57,723 nucleotides of DNA from Rubrivivax sp. (GCA_027491255.1 JAIXWM010000074.1:1-57723); one strand, 5' to 3'. Shown: positions 1 through 9,529, counted from the stretch's first letter. A program made the numbers and translations. Notes: generated by a model not told the origin, from the sequence alone.

Positions 1-318
1 CTGCAGTCGCCCGAGGAGCGCGACGAGCTCAACGGCCTGTACGAGTGCATCCTGTGCGCGAGCTGCTCCACGAGCTGCCCGAGCTTCTGGTGGAACCCCG
101 ACAAGTTCGTCGGCCCGGCCGGCCTGCTGCAGGCCTACCGCTTCATCGCCGACAGCCGCGACCAGGCCACCGGCGATCGCCTGGACAATCTTGAAGATCC
201 GTACCGCCTGTTCCGCTGCCACACGATCATGAACTGCGTCGACGTCTGCCCCAAGGGCCTGAACCCGACGAAGGCGATCGGCAAGATCAAGGAACTGATG
301 GTGCGGCGCGCCGTCTGA
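1..318 (+). CDS. sdhB: Succinate dehydrogenase iron-sulfur subunit, C-terminal part
   Basis: The reading frame is open from base 1 and stops at 316-318, so only the last 105 residues are present and the gene begins outside the window. The visible part carries the two C-terminal cysteine clusters of SdhB/Frd[13 protein letters not shown] near the start and [17 protein letters not shown] further on, which ligate the 4Fe-4S and 3Fe-4S clusters. The family passes electrons from the SdhA flavin to quinone at the inner membrane in complex II. The next gene is the SDH assembly factor and then citrate synthase, the usual order in Burkholderiales. The assignment is secure; the N-terminal 2Fe-2S domain cannot be inspected. 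Confidence 0.95.
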   Translation: MQSPEERDELNGLYECILCASCSTSCPSFWWNPDKFVGPAGLLQAYRFIADSRDQATGDRLDNLEDPYRLFRCHTIMNCVDVCPKGLNPTKAIGKIKELMVRRAV

Positions 319-382
319 GTGCGGCTGCTGCCGAGCTTTCGACTCGCCTGCGCGCCCCGGTACAGCCGCCTGCTGCCGCCCC

Positions 383-673
383 ATGAGCCCGACCGAGCCC
401 CTGCTGGACGCCCGCGACCTCAGCCGCCTGCGGTGGCGCTGCCGCCGCGGCCTGCTGGAGAACGACCTCTTCGTCGAGCGCTACTTCAGTGCCGTGGGAG
501 GCGCGTTGACGCAGCGCGAGGCCCGGGGCCTGCAGGCCCTGATGGACCTGCCCGACAACGACCTGCTGGACCTGCTGCTCGCGCGCCGCGAGCCCGAGGC
601 CGAACTCGACAGCCCCGAGGTGCGCGAGGTGCTTGCCTCCATGCGCGCCGCCCCACGCCGGGCATTGAGCTGA
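383..673 (+). CDS. sdhE: Succinate dehydrogenase assembly factor SdhE (FAD assembly factor)
   Basis: A 96-residue protein lying 64 bases after sdhB. It has the family hallmark RRGLLEND near residues 21-28, a variant of the RGxxE motif through which SdhE promotes covalent attachment of FAD to SdhA. The remainder fits the small alpha-helical YgfY/Sdh5 fold, including the stretch LMDLPDNDLLDLLL. The ATG has no strong Shine-Dalgarno sequence, so it is probably translated from the sdh operon message. Size and position between sdhB and gltA both match the family. Confidence 0.92.
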   Translation: MSPTEPLLDARDLSRLRWRCRRGLLENDLFVERYFSAVGGALTQREARGLQALMDLPDNDLLDLLLARREPEAELDSPEVREVLASMRAAPRRALS

Positions 674-748
674 ACACCCGCAGGCCCCTGACCCGCCGCT
701 GCCCAAGCCTTTCCCAACAGACAGCCCGTAGAACCCGAGGACCTTGCC

Positions 749-2062
749 ATGATGACCCCCTCCAACGTCAAAGCCACCCTGTCGTTCTCGGACGGCAGCC
801 CGGGCATGGAACTGCCGATCTACAAGGGCACCGTCGGCCCGGACGTGATCGACATCCGCAAGCTCTACGGGCAGACCGGCAAGTTCACCTACGACCCGGG
901 CTTTCTGTCGACGGCCTCGTGCAACTCGACGATCACCTACATCGACGGTGACAAGGGCGAGCTGCTGTACCGCGGCTACCCGATCGAGCAGCTCGCGCAG
1001 CACTGCGACTTCCTCGAGGTCTGCCACCTGCTGATCTACGGCGAGCTGCCCAACGTCGAGCAGCGCGACAAGTTCGTCAAGACCATCACCTACCACACGA
1101 TGGTCAACGAGCAGATGCAGTTCTTCCTGCGCGGCTTCCGCCGTGACGCCCACCCGATGGCGGTGATGACCGGCCTGGTGGGTGCGCTGTCGGCCTTCTA
1201 TCACGACAGCACCGACGTCCACAACGCGCAGCACCGCGAGATCGCGGCGCACCGGTTGATCGCCAAGATGCCCACGCTGGTGGCGATGTCGTACAAGTAC
1301 GGCGTCGGCCAGCCCTTCATCTACCCGAAGAATTCGCTGTCCTACACCGCGAACTTCATGCGCATGATGTTCGCCACGCCGTGCGAGGAGTACGAAGCCA
1401 ACGACGTGGTCGTGCGCGCGCTGGACCGCATCTTCATCCTCCACGCCGACCACGAGCAGAACGCCTCCACGTCCACGGTGCGGCTGTGCGGCAGCTCGGG
1501 CACGAACCCCTTCGCCGCCATCGCTGCCGGCGTGGCCTGCCTGTGGGGCCCCGCCCACGGCGGTGCCAACGAGGCGGCGCTGACCATGCTCGAGGACATC
1601 CAGCGCGCCGGCGGCGTCGAGAAGATCGGCGAGTTCATCAGGCAGGTCAAGGACAAGAACTCCAGCGTCAAGCTGATGGGCTTCGGGCACCGCGTCTACA
1701 AGAACTACGACCCGCGCGCCAAGCTGATGCGCGAGACCTGCCACGAGGTGCTGAACGCGCTCGGCCTGCACGACGACCCGCTGTTCAAGCTGGCGATGGC
1801 GCTGGAGAAGATCGCGCTCGAGGACGAGTATTTCGTCGCCCGCAAGCTCTACCCGAACGTGGACTTCTACTCCGGCATCGTGCAGCGCGCCATCGGCATC
1901 CCGGTGAGCCTGTTCACCGCGATCTTCGCGCTGGCGCGCACGGTGGGCTGGATCGCCCAGCTCAACGAGATGATCGGCGACCCCGAGTACAAGATCGGCC
2001 GCCCGCGCCAGCTCTTCGCGGGTGCCGCGCCGCGCGCCGTGCTGCCCATCGGCGAGCGCTGA
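749..2062 (+). CDS. gltA: Citrate synthase (type II)
   Basis: A 437-residue hexameric-type citrate synthase that condenses oxaloacetate and acetyl-CoA at the entry of the TCA cycle. The catalytic triad is visible: His270 in [10 protein letters not shown], His314 in [13 protein letters not shown] and Asp372 in PNVDFYSG. The ATG at 749 is followed by a second in-frame ATG at 752, and a GAGG ribosome-binding site lies at 736-739, so either Met could be used. Length is normal for the family. It follows sdhE by 75 bases and is probably transcribed with the SDH genes or from a promoter in that gap. Confidence 0.97.
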   Translation: MMTPSNVKATLSFSDGSPGMELPIYKGTVGPDVIDIRKLYGQTGKFTYDPGFLSTASCNSTITYIDGDKGELLYRGYPIEQLAQHCDFLEVCHLLIYGELPNVEQRDKFVKTITYHTMVNEQMQFFLRGFRRDAHPMAVMTGLVGALSAFYHDSTDVHNAQHREIAAHRLIAKMPTLVAMSYKYGVGQPFIYPKNSLSYTANFMRMMFATPCEEYEANDVVVRALDRIFILHADHEQNASTSTVRLCGSSGTNPFAAIAAGVACLWGPAHGGANEAALTMLEDIQRAGGVEKIGEFIRQVKDKNSSVKLMGFGHRVYKNYDPRAKLMRETCHEVLNALGLHDDPLFKLAMALEKIALEDEYFVARKLYPNVDFYSGIVQRAIGIPVSLFTAIFALARTVGWIAQLNEMIGDPEYKIGRPRQLFAGAAPRAVLPIGER

Positions 2063-2117
2063 GCACCGGTTCCAGTGGCGCGGTGACGGGCCGAGCGCGG
2101 GTCCCCGGCGGCGCCGC

Positions 2118-3062
2118 ATGGAACTGCGCCAGCTGCGCTACTTCGTCCGCGTGGCCGAGCTCGGCAGCATGGGCCGGGCGGCGGCCGACCTCGGCCTGGT
2201 CACCTCGGCGCTGAGCCAGCAGATCGCCCGGCTCGAGGGCGAGCTCAGCACGCGGCTGCTGCAGCGCAGCGCCGCCGGCGTCGTGCCCACCGAGGCCGGC
2301 CTCGCCTTTCTGCGCCAGGCGCGACTGGCGCTGCGGCATACCGAAGCGGCGGCGCACGCCGCGCAGCACGCCCGCTTGTCGGGTCACGTCAGCGTCGGGC
2401 TCGCGCCGACGACGGGGGCGGTGCTGGGGGTGCCGCTGATGCGGGCGATGCGCGAGCGCTACCCCGAGGTCCGCTTGCACCTGGTCGAAAGCCTGTCGGG
2501 GCACCTCGCGGCGATGCTGGAAAGCCGGCAGATCGACTTGGCGGTGCTTTTCCATGCCGACCGGGGCGGCCGATGGAGCACGCAGCCGCTGCTCAGCGAG
2601 CGCCTGTTCCTGATCGGCACCCCCGGCTGCCTGCCCCCGGAGATCGGGCGCAGGGTGAGCCTGGCGCGCCTGGCCGACGTGCCGCTGATCCTGCCCAGCG
2701 GACCGCACGGGCTGCGACACACGATAGACGCAGCCTTTGCCGCCGCCCGGGCGCAGCCCAGGGTGGTGGCCGAGGTCGATTCGCTGGCGCTGCTGATGGA
2801 CGCGGTGAGGGAAGGGCTGGGCGCGACGATACAGCCCGGTGCGGCCGTGGCCCGCCAGCCTGCCGGGGCCTTGTGCATGCACGAACTGTCCGACACGCTG
2901 GCGAGCCGCGACAACCTGATCGTGAGCCTCAGCGACGACGAGCTCTCACCGGCGGCGCTGGCAGCGCGCGTGCTGGTGCGCGAGGTCGCCGCAGGCCTGG
3001 TCGATGCTGGCCACTGGCCGGGCGCCAGCCGCGTGCGCGCAGGCGATGCGGCGGTCGGCTGA
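2118..3062 (+). CDS. LysR-family transcriptional regulator
   Basis: A 314-residue LysR-type regulator. The N-terminal helix-turn-helix spans residues 1-60 (MELRQLRYFVRVAELGSMGR, then SALSQQIARLEGEL) and is followed by the effector-binding domain from about residue 90. The HTH most resembles the Nac/TcuR/CynR branch. I chose the ATG at 2118 because family members begin MELRQLRYF; the open frame runs further upstream into the end of gltA. The gene sits 55 bases after gltA and ahead of an organic-acid locus, so it is a good candidate to control the SDR-Bug-tcuAB genes, possibly through the dyad at 3798-3818. That target is inferred. Confidence 0.88.
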   Translation: MELRQLRYFVRVAELGSMGRAAADLGLVTSALSQQIARLEGELSTRLLQRSAAGVVPTEAGLAFLRQARLALRHTEAAAHAAQHARLSGHVSVGLAPTTGAVLGVPLMRAMRERYPEVRLHLVESLSGHLAAMLESRQIDLAVLFHADRGGRWSTQPLLSERLFLIGTPGCLPPEIGRRVSLARLADVPLILPSGPHGLRHTIDAAFAAARAQPRVVAEVDSLALLMDAVREGLGATIQPGAAVARQPAGALCMHELSDTLASRDNLIVSLSDDELSPAALAARVLVREVAAGLVDAGHWPGASRVRAGDAAVG

Positions 3063-3152
3063 GCCTGCATCCGGCGGGTAGACCTCTTCTTGTTGCGCCC
3101 CATGGCTTGACGGGCCGCGCGCTTGCAGGCGCGACCGGCGGCGCCTGAAGGG

Positions 3153-3701
3153 TCAGCGCGAAGCCGCGCCCTGGGCTGTTTGCCGCGCCCCGGGCGCAAC
3201 GTAAGGGCTGGTGCCGAAGGGGCTGCGGTTCTCGGGGCCGACTTCGTCGCCGGTGTCGAAGTACAACACCATCTGCCGCCGTTCACCGCCCTGGATGGTG
3301 GCGCCGCCGCGCCGCACCTGCAGCGGCTGCTCCGCCGTGTCCCGGTAGGCGGCTTCGATGCGGTAGCGCCCGGGGGGCAAGGCTGCGAACAACCAGGGCC
3401 CGCTCATGCGCAATTCCAGGACAGGCGCGTCCGCGCGCAGCGGGGTGATGCGCACTTCCACATCGGCCAGGTAGGCACCGCTGCGCAACGCGGCCGTGGT
3501 CAGCCAGAAGCTGTAGCGGCCGCGCTCGGCATGCAGTTCCTGGAGTTCCGAGTGGCCGACACCGCCTGTGGCGTAGGCGATGCCCCCGGGAGTGGTGCCG
3601 CGGTCGATGGCCAGGGCGGTCGGAAACCACGTGGCCAGCGTCAATGCGAGCAGGGCCTGGGCGGGGTGGAGTCTGGGAAGAGCGCGGTGGTCGGTGGTCA
3701 T
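3153..3701 (-). CDS. Exported protein of unknown function, carboxypeptidase-regulatory-like fold
   Basis: A 182-residue leftward gene. Residues 1-35 form a signal peptide (hydrophobic ALLALTLATW, cleavage after PTALA). The mature part is beta-rich, with the phrase LPPGRYRIEAAYRD typical of carboxypeptidase-regulatory-like or transthyretin-like modules that present ligands outside the membrane. I do not recognise a catalytic motif. The start at 3701 is the only Met that leaves a plausible signal peptide; a longer open frame upstream crosses the intergenic dyad and is unlikely. It is convergent with the LysR gene, 90 bases away, and divergent from the SDR gene. Function is unknown; periplasmic location is inferred from the leader. 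Confidence 0.72.
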   Translation of the reverse strand: MTTDHRALPRLHPAQALLALTLATWFPTALAIDRGTTPGGIAYATGGVGHSELQELHAERGRYSFWLTTAALRSGAYLADVEVRITPLRADAPVLELRMSGPWLFAALPPGRYRIEAAYRDTAEQPLQVRRGGATIQGGERRQMVLYFDTGDEVGPENRSPFGTSPYVAPGARQTAQGAASR

Positions 3702-3797
3702 GGTGGAGGATCTCGGAAAGCCGCGCATTGGAGTGTGCGGCCGCTCCGCCAGGGTTGAGGGTTCGCAAGCGCAAGGGTACCTCGCACCGGTCCCCGG

Positions 3798-3818
3798 GTG
3801 TTCACGAACCGTGAACAC
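3798..3818. promoter_or_regulatory. Perfect 9-bp-arm dyad, probable LysR-type operator
   Basis: The arms GTGTTCACG and CGTGAACAC are exact reverse complements separated by AAC. The centre contains T-N11-A (TCACGAACCGTGA), the classic LysR-type box. It lies in the 211-base gap between the leftward exported-protein gene and the rightward SDR gene, about 95 bases before the SDR start. The regulator at 2118-3062 is the natural candidate ligand. Confidence 0.6.
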
Positions 3819-3912
3819 GTATTGCCGAGAACGCAGCGGGCGGCGGGTCCCAAAGCCCCGTCTCCGGACGTACAGTGCGCGCGTTCCAAACAGCCCATCG
3901 TGAAGGAGAAGC

Positions 3913-4668
3913 ATGGACCTGAAGCTGGAGGGCCGCACGGCCCTGGTCACGGGGGCGAGTGTAGGCATCGGGCGCGCCATCGCGCTCGCGCTGTCTGCCG
4001 AGGGGGTGCGTGTGGCGGTGACGGCGCGGCGCGTGGACAAGCTGCGTGAGCTGGCCGCCGAGATCGTGGCCGCGGGTGGCGCCGAGCCGGTGCTGATCGA
4101 GCAGGACATGTACGCCGAGGACGCGGCCACGCGCATCGCCGCCGCGGCGCTGGCCGGGCTGGGCGCGGTGGATATCCTCGTCAACAACGCCGGCGGTTCG
4201 CGCAGCTTCAAGGATCTGCATGTCAGCGAGGCGCAATGGCAGGAGGCGATCACGCTGAACTTCCACCGTCCGCGCCAGCTCGGCGACGCGCTGATCGACG
4301 GCATGATCGAGCGCGGCTGGGGTCGGGTGATCTGCATCACCGGCAAGAGCGAGCCCGAGCACATCAACGGCGCCTTTTGCGCCAAGGCCGGCATGCACAG
4401 CTGGGCCAAGGGCTTGTCGCGCATGGTCGGCAAGCACGGCATCACCGTGAACTGCATTCCGCCCGGGCGCATCCATTCCGAGCAGATCTATCGCAACTAC
4501 ACGCCGGAGTACCGGCAGTGGCAGAGCGACCACGAGATCCCGGTCGGCCGCTACGGGGAGCCCGGGGAGCTTGCCGATCTCGTATGCTTCCTGGCCAGCC
4601 CGCGCGCCGCCTACATCACCGGAGCCGTGATTCCGGTGGACGGCGGACTGCGGCGCTACCAGTTCTGA
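3913..4668 (+). CDS. SDR-family protein lacking the catalytic tyrosine
   Basis: A 251-residue short-chain dehydrogenase/reductase fold. The cofactor motif TGASVGIG (residues 13-20), NNAG (91-94) and Asn116 are present, and the C-terminus has ITGAVIPVDGG. At the active site the usual YxxxK reads AFCAK at 154-158: Lys158 is kept, but the tyrosine position is Ala154 with Phe155 next to it, and the serine position is not obvious (Thr143 is nearest). It therefore probably does not use standard SDR chemistry, or it belongs to a divergent subfamily. It heads a rightward run with a Bug receptor and tcuAB, suggesting a role in organic-acid catabolism. Substrate unknown. Confidence 0.85.
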   Translation: MDLKLEGRTALVTGASVGIGRAIALALSAEGVRVAVTARRVDKLRELAAEIVAAGGAEPVLIEQDMYAEDAATRIAAAALAGLGAVDILVNNAGGSRSFKDLHVSEAQWQEAITLNFHRPRQLGDALIDGMIERGWGRVICITGKSEPEHINGAFCAKAGMHSWAKGLSRMVGKHGITVNCIPPGRIHSEQIYRNYTPEYRQWQSDHEIPVGRYGEPGELADLVCFLASPRAAYITGAVIPVDGGLRRYQF

Positions 4669-4743
4669 CGCGGCTGCGGCCGCGTCGTTGCCGGCGAGCT
4701 CGTGCCGGCCCATGGCCTTGCGGCCCCTACAGGAGACTTTCCG

Positions 4744-5727
4744 ATGCAGACTCGACGCCGCTCCCTGATCGCCGCCATGGCGGCTGCCCCGGTGGTCGGC
4801 TGGCCCACGCTGTCCGGCGCCCAAGCCGGCTGGCCGCGCCAGTCGGTCCGATTCGTCGTGCCTTTCGCGCCCGGCGGCACCTCGGAAATCGTCGCCCGCA
4901 CCGTGGCCAACGAGCTGTCCAAGCAGCTCGGCCACACCGTCTTCGTCGACAACAAGGGCGGTGGCGCCGGTCTGCCGGCGATGTCGGAGGTGGCCAAGGC
5001 GGCGCCCGATGGCCACACCATCATCCTCGGCCATGTGGGCTCGCTGGCGGTCAACCCCTACATCTTTCCGAACCAGCCCTATGACGTGAACCGCGACTTC
5101 CTGCCGGTCACGCTGCTGGCCAAGGTGCCCAACCTGTTCGTGATCCACCCCGATGTGCCGGCCAAGGACTTCAAGGAGTTCGTGGCCTACGCCAAGGCCA
5201 ACCCGGGCAAGCTGAACTACGGCTCGGCCGGCAACGCCAGCGCGGGCCACCTGGCGATGGAGTACCTGAAGCTCGTCACCGGAATGTCGATCGCCCACGT
5301 GCCCTACCGCGGCACCGGCCCCCAGCTGACCGACCTGCTGGCCGGTCGCACGCAGGCCTCTTCGGCCGGCCTGCCGGCGCTGCTGCCGCACATCAAGACC
5401 GGCAAGCTGCGGGCCATCGCGGTGGGCACCGCGCAGCGGCTCGCCCAGTTGCCCGACGTGCCGACCGTGGCCGAGATGGGCTTCAAGGACTTCGAGACCT
5501 CGCAGTGGTATGGCATTCTGGCGCCCGCCGGGACGCCGCGCGAGATCGTCAAGCGGCTGCAGGAAGAGTCGCTGAAGGCGCTGAAGTCGAACTCGGTGAC
5601 CGAGCGCTTCGCCGGTGACGGCGCGGTCGGCGGGGGCGGTCCTTCCGAGGAGTTCGCTGCCTTCATCGCACGCGAGCAGCGCGTCTGGAGCGACATCGTC
5701 AAGCGGGCGGGCATCAAGCCCGACTGA
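4744..5727 (+). CDS. Bug-family (TctC) periplasmic solute receptor
   Basis: A 327-residue tripartite-tricarboxylate-transporter receptor. A twin-arginine-like leader (QTRRRSLIAAMAAAP, ending GAQA) precedes the Bug fold, with the ligand-loop phrases VVPFAPGGTSEIVAR and VPYRGTGPQLTDLLAG. Such proteins bind carboxylates in the periplasm and usually deliver them to TctA/TctB membrane subunits, which are absent here. The ATG at 4744 has an AGGAG site at 4731-4735; an upstream in-frame Met is poorer. It lies between the SDR and tcuA, so tricarballylate, citrate or a related acid is a reasonable ligand guess. Confidence 0.93.
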   Translation: MQTRRRSLIAAMAAAPVVGWPTLSGAQAGWPRQSVRFVVPFAPGGTSEIVARTVANELSKQLGHTVFVDNKGGGAGLPAMSEVAKAAPDGHTIILGHVGSLAVNPYIFPNQPYDVNRDFLPVTLLAKVPNLFVIHPDVPAKDFKEFVAYAKANPGKLNYGSAGNASAGHLAMEYLKLVTGMSIAHVPYRGTGPQLTDLLAGRTQASSAGLPALLPHIKTGKLRAIAVGTAQRLAQLPDVPTVAEMGFKDFETSQWYGILAPAGTPREIVKRLQEESLKALKSNSVTERFAGDGAVGGGGPSEEFAAFIAREQRVWSDIVKRAGIKPD

Positions 5728-5779
5728 TCACGCCACCCGCCGACGGGCCGTGACGGCCCGTCCGTCTCGAGATTCCCCC

Positions 5780-7219
5780 GTGAAACCCGACGTCCTTGTC
5801 ATCGGCGGCGGCAATGCCGCCTTGTGTGCCGCGCTCGTCGCCCGCGAGGGCGGAGCTTCGGTGCTGCTGCTGGAGGCGGCGCCGCCAGCCTGGCGAGGCG
5901 GCAACTCGATGCACACGCGCAACATCCGTTGCATGCACGACGCCCCGCAGGACGTGCTGACCGAGGCCTACCCGGAGGAGGAGTTCTGGCAGGACCTGCG
6001 CAAGGTCACCGCCGGGCGCACCAACGAGGCCCTGGCGCGGCTGGTGATCCGGGAGTCTCACCATGTGCGCGACTGGATGCGGCGCCACGGCGTGCGCTTC
6101 CAGCCCTCGCTGTCGGGCACGCTGCACCTCAGCCGCACCAATGCCTTCTTCATGGGCGGGGGCAAGGCGCTGGTCAACGCCTACTACCGCAGCGCGCAGG
6201 CCCTGGGCGTGGCGGTGCGCTACGAGGCGCCGGTGGCGCGGCTGGAACTCGACGGCGGCCGCTTCGTGGCCGCGGTGCTCGAAAACGGCGAGCGCATCGA
6301 GGCCCGCACCTGCGTGGTGGCCAACGGCGGCTTCGAGTCCAACCGGGCGTGGCTGCGCGAGGCCTGGGGCTGCAACGAGCGCGGCGAATGGCCGGCCGAC
6401 CAGTTTCTGATCCGCGGCACGCGCTTCAACCAGGGCGTGCTGCTGCGCGACCTGCTGGCGCAGGGGGCCGATGCGATCGGCGATGCGACGCAGGCGCACA
6501 TGGTGGCCATCGACGCGCGGGCGCCGCTGTACGACGGCGGCATCTGCACGCGCGTGGACTGCGTCTCGCTGGGCATCATGGTCAACCGGGACGGTCGGCG
6601 CTTCTACGACGAGGGCGAGGACTTCTGGCCCAAGCGCTACGCCATCTGGGGCCGGCTCGTCGCGCTGCAGCCGGGGCAGGTGGGGCACTCGATCATCGAC
6701 GCCAAGGCGGTGGGGCGTTTCATGCCGCCGGTCTTCCGCGGCGAGCGCGCCGACACGCTCGAGGCGCTGGCCGCGCAGCTCAAGCTGCCGGTCGACAACT
6801 TCGTGCAGACGGTGCGCGACTTCAATGCGGCCTGCCGGCCCGGAACCTTCGACCACGCGGTGCTCGACGACTGCGTCACCGACGGCCTCAGCCCGCCCAA
6901 GACGCACTGGGCGCGCCCGATCGACACGCCGCCCTTCTACGGCTACACGCTCAAGCCCGGCGTGACCTTCACCTACCTGGGCGTGCGGGTGGACGAGCGC
7001 GCGCGCGTGCACTTCGGCGGCGCTCCCAGCCCGAACCTGGTGGCCGCCGGCGAGGTCATGGCCGGCAACGTGCTCGGTCAGGGCTACACCGCCGGGGTGG
7101 GCATGACCATCGGCACGGTGTTCGGCCGCATCGCGGGCACACAGGCCCTGACCGCCCTGCGGGGCCCGGCACAAGCGCCGCGCCACCAGGCAGCCGCCCT
7201 GGAGACCGCCGATGTCTGA
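5780..7219 (+). CDS. tcuA: FAD-dependent tricarballylate dehydrogenase-like protein TcuA
   Basis: A 479-residue flavoprotein. The N-terminal dinucleotide motif [20 protein letters not shown] binds FAD. The C-terminal phrase [20 protein letters not shown] closes the flavin site as in fumarate-reductase/succinate-dehydrogenase-like oxidases. TcuA oxidises tricarballylate to cis-aconitate and is reoxidised by TcuB; the N-terminal half of CobZ is a homologous fusion partner. The likely start is GTG at 5780; the open frame extends upstream into the Bug gene, but family members start at the FAD motif. The stop overlaps tcuB by 8 bases, showing coupling. The actual substrate could be another tricarboxylate or unsaturated acid. 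Confidence 0.88.
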   Translation: MKPDVLVIGGGNAALCAALVAREGGASVLLLEAAPPAWRGGNSMHTRNIRCMHDAPQDVLTEAYPEEEFWQDLRKVTAGRTNEALARLVIRESHHVRDWMRRHGVRFQPSLSGTLHLSRTNAFFMGGGKALVNAYYRSAQALGVAVRYEAPVARLELDGGRFVAAVLENGERIEARTCVVANGGFESNRAWLREAWGCNERGEWPADQFLIRGTRFNQGVLLRDLLAQGADAIGDATQAHMVAIDARAPLYDGGICTRVDCVSLGIMVNRDGRRFYDEGEDFWPKRYAIWGRLVALQPGQVGHSIIDAKAVGRFMPPVFRGERADTLEALAAQLKLPVDNFVQTVRDFNAACRPGTFDHAVLDDCVTDGLSPPKTHWARPIDTPPFYGYTLKPGVTFTYLGVRVDERARVHFGGAPSPNLVAAGEVMAGNVLGQGYTAGVGMTIGTVFGRIAGTQALTALRGPAQAPRHQAAALETADV

Positions 7220-8375
7220 ACTGCAGGCCCTGATCGACGAGGCGCGCGCGCTGGGCGCGGGCGCGCGCCCCCGGCCCGGCTCGGCCGAGGCCGAGGTGTC
7301 GCGGGTGATGGAGATCTGCAATGCCTGCCGCTACTGCGAGGGCTTCTGCGCCGTCTTCCCGGCGATGACGCGGCGCCTGGAGTTCGCCAGCGCCGACGTC
7401 CACTACCTGGCCAATCTGTGCCACAACTGCGGGGCCTGCCTGCACGCCTGCCAGTACGCGCCGCCGCACGACTTCGGCGTCAATGTGCCGCAGGCGATGG
7501 CCCGGGTTCGCGTGCGCACCTACGCCGCGCACGCCTGGCCGGCCGCCTTCGGCCGCGCCTACGAGCGCAACGGACTCGTCGTGGCGCTGGCCTTGGCTGC
7601 GGGCCTGGCGCTGTTTCTGGCGTTGGCGCTGCTGCGCCATGGCAGCTGGTGGGGCGTGCCGGCGCAGGGCAGTTTCTACGCGATCTTCCCGCACGGCCTG
7701 ATGGTGTCGCTGTTCCTGCCGGTGTTCGGCTTCGCGCTGCTGGCGCTGGGCATTGGCGTTGTGCGTTTCTGGCGCGGCGCGCCGCCCGGGCCGGTGCCGG
7801 CCGCGGCGGCCGGTGAGGCGGCGCACGACGTGCTGCGGCTGAAGTACCTCGACGGCGGGCACGGCGAAGGCTGCCACAACGAGGATGACCGCTGGACGAA
7901 GGCGCGGCGCCGCTTCCACCACCTGACCTTCTATGGCTTCCTGCTCTGCCTGGCCTCGACCAGCGTGGCCACGCTCTACCACTACGCCTTCGGCTGGATC
8001 GCCCCCTATGGCTGGAGCAGCCTGCCCAAGCTGCTGGGCGTGTCGGGCGGCATCGGGCTGATCGTCGGTCCGGTCGGCCTGGCGTGGCTGCGGCGGCGTC
8101 GACACCCGCAACATGGCGACGCCGCGCAGGCGCCGATGGACGCGGGCTTCCTGGCCCTGCTGTTCCTGGTCAGCGCCACCGGTCTGGCGCTGGCGCTGGC
8201 GCGCCAGACGCCGGCACTGCCGCTGCTGCTGTGCGCCCATCTCGGCGCCGTGATGGCCTTCTTCGCGACCATGCCCTACGGCAAGTTCGCCCATGGCATC
8301 TACCGTTCTGCGGCGCTGCTGAAGTGGGCGGTGGAAAAGCGCCTGCCGTCGAACCTGCGCCTGGGCGGGGATTGA
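7212..8375 (+). CDS. tcuB: Tricarballylate utilisation Fe-S/heme membrane protein TcuB
   Basis: A 387-residue membrane electron carrier. Two ferredoxin-type clusters are visible near the N-terminus (Cys36, 39, 42, 46 and Cys70, 73, 76, 80), followed by about six hydrophobic segments with histidines suited to b-type heme. TcuB reoxidises the reduced flavin of TcuA and passes electrons to the quinone pool. It overlaps tcuA by 8 bases. No TcuC-type MFS permease follows; a second Bug receptor occupies the next position. Confidence 0.9.
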   Translation: MSELQALIDEARALGAGARPRPGSAEAEVSRVMEICNACRYCEGFCAVFPAMTRRLEFASADVHYLANLCHNCGACLHACQYAPPHDFGVNVPQAMARVRVRTYAAHAWPAAFGRAYERNGLVVALALAAGLALFLALALLRHGSWWGVPAQGSFYAIFPHGLMVSLFLPVFGFALLALGIGVVRFWRGAPPGPVPAAAAGEAAHDVLRLKYLDGGHGEGCHNEDDRWTKARRRFHHLTFYGFLLCLASTSVATLYHYAFGWIAPYGWSSLPKLLGVSGGIGLIVGPVGLAWLRRRRHPQHGDAAQAPMDAGFLALLFLVSATGLALALARQTPALPLLLCAHLGAVMAFFATMPYGKFAHGIYRSAALLKWAVEKRLPSNLRLGGD

Positions 8376-8399
8376 ACGCGGGGACGGACGCGTCCACAA

Positions 8400-8413
8400 C
8401 CCTTTGACAAGGG
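8400..8413 (+). terminator. Short hairpin between tcuB and the second Bug gene
   Basis: CCCTT and AAGGG flank a TGAC loop 25 bases after tcuB. There is no U-tract, so it is a weak terminator or attenuator candidate. The same bases contain TTGACA (8404-8409), which could instead serve as a -35 element for the next gene, though I see no matching -10. Confidence 0.25.
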
Positions 8414-8545
8414 CGCGTGGCCCCACGCCGCCGTCACGTACTGGCGCGCGATCTGCGGCGCCACCGGGCCGATGGCAACATCGCCGCTCAACTTGTCTGT
8501 GGCGGCGCGCCTGGCCTGCCTTTGCAAACCGAGGAAATCTCGAAC

Positions 8546-9529
8546 ATGTCCACCAAGAACACCTTGTCGCGCCGTCGCGTCCTGGCCGCGTCCGCGGTGC
8601 TGGCCGCGCCTTGGCCCGTGCGGGCCCAGGGGGCTTTTCCCAGCCGCTCGATCAGCCTGCTCGTGCCGTTCGCGCCCGGCGGCATCGCCGACCTCACCGC
8701 GCGTGCGGTGGCCGAGCAGATGGCCCGCACCCTCGGCCAGCCGGTCGTCGTCGAGAACCGGCCCAGTGCCGGCAGCATCGTCGCGTCACAGGCGGTGGCC
8801 AACGCCCGGCCCGACGGTCACACGCTGCTGCTGATGAGCAACGGCAACGCCGTCAGCGTGGGGCTGTTCAAGAAGCTGCCTTACGACACCGAGAAGGCGT
8901 TCGCCCCGGTCTCCACGCTGGGCTTCTTCGACCTCGGCCTGTTCGTGCCGGCGAATTCGCGCTTCGCCAACCTGCGTGACCTCGTCGCGCATGCCAAGGC
9001 CAACCCGGGCAAGCTCAACGTCGGCACGATCGCCGTCGGCAGCACCCAGCACCTCGCGGCCAAGCTGTTCGAGACGGTGGCCGGCATCGACGCCGTGGTC
9101 GTGCCCTACAAGGCCTCGCCTGCGGTGGTGACGGCGCTGCGCGCGGGCGAGATCGATCTTGCCTTCGAGGTCGTCGGGCCGATGGTGTCGCAGGTCGCCG
9201 CCGGGGCCGTGCGCGCGCTGGCGGTCTCGTCCGCGGCGCGCAATCCGGCGCTGTCCGAGGTGCCGACGGTCCAGCAGGCCGGTGTGGCGGGCTACGACGT
9301 CGCCTCCTGGAACGCGCTGGCCGCCCCGGCGGGCACCCCGCCCGAGGTCGTCGAGCAACTCAACCGCGCCGCGCGCGAGGCTGTGGCCTCGCCGGCCGTG
9401 CAGGACAAGCTCGGCCGGCTCGGCATGCGCCTGCAGGGCAGCACACCGGCGGAGTTGCAGGCCCTGCTCGGCAGCGAGATCAGGCGCTGGGGCGAGGTCA
9501 TCCGCAAGGCGAAGATCGATCCGGAGTGA
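8546..9529 (+). CDS. Bug-family (TctC) periplasmic solute receptor, second copy of the tcu locus
   Basis: A 327-residue paralogue of the receptor at 4744-5727. It has a twin-arginine-like leader (SRRRVLAASAVLAAPWPVRA), the Bug ligand loops LVPFAPGGIADLTARAV and VVPYKASPAVVTALRAG, and the same C-terminal SEIRRWGEVIRKAKI pattern. The ATG at 8546 follows a GAGGAAAT ribosome-binding site at 8531-8538. It is 170 bases after tcuB, so it may be in the operon or have its own promoter. No TctA/TctB gene is present, as is typical for the many orphan Bug proteins of this order. Confidence 0.93.
   Translation: MSTKNTLSRRRVLAASAVLAAPWPVRAQGAFPSRSISLLVPFAPGGIADLTARAVAEQMARTLGQPVVVENRPSAGSIVASQAVANARPDGHTLLLMSNGNAVSVGLFKKLPYDTEKAFAPVSTLGFFDLGLFVPANSRFANLRDLVAHAKANPGKLNVGTIAVGSTQHLAAKLFETVAGIDAVVVPYKASPAVVTALRAGEIDLAFEVVGPMVSQVAAGAVRALAVSSAARNPALSEVPTVQQAGVAGYDVASWNALAAPAGTPPEVVEQLNRAAREAVASPAVQDKLGRLGMRLQGSTPAELQALLGSEIRRWGEVIRKAKIDPE

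Noticed and set aside
287..2119. A 610-codon open frame antisense to sdhE and gltA
   Set aside because: It is the mirror of strongly coding GC-rich genes; the peptide is His/Arg/Ala/Val-rich with no domain. Similar long antisense frames behind glnS, comEC, paaK and others were dropped for the same reason.
4372..4386. Tyr-to-Phe change in the SDR active site
   Set aside because: First reading put Phe155 at the Tyr position, but the YxxxK register from Lys158 places Ala154 there; reported as Ala instead.
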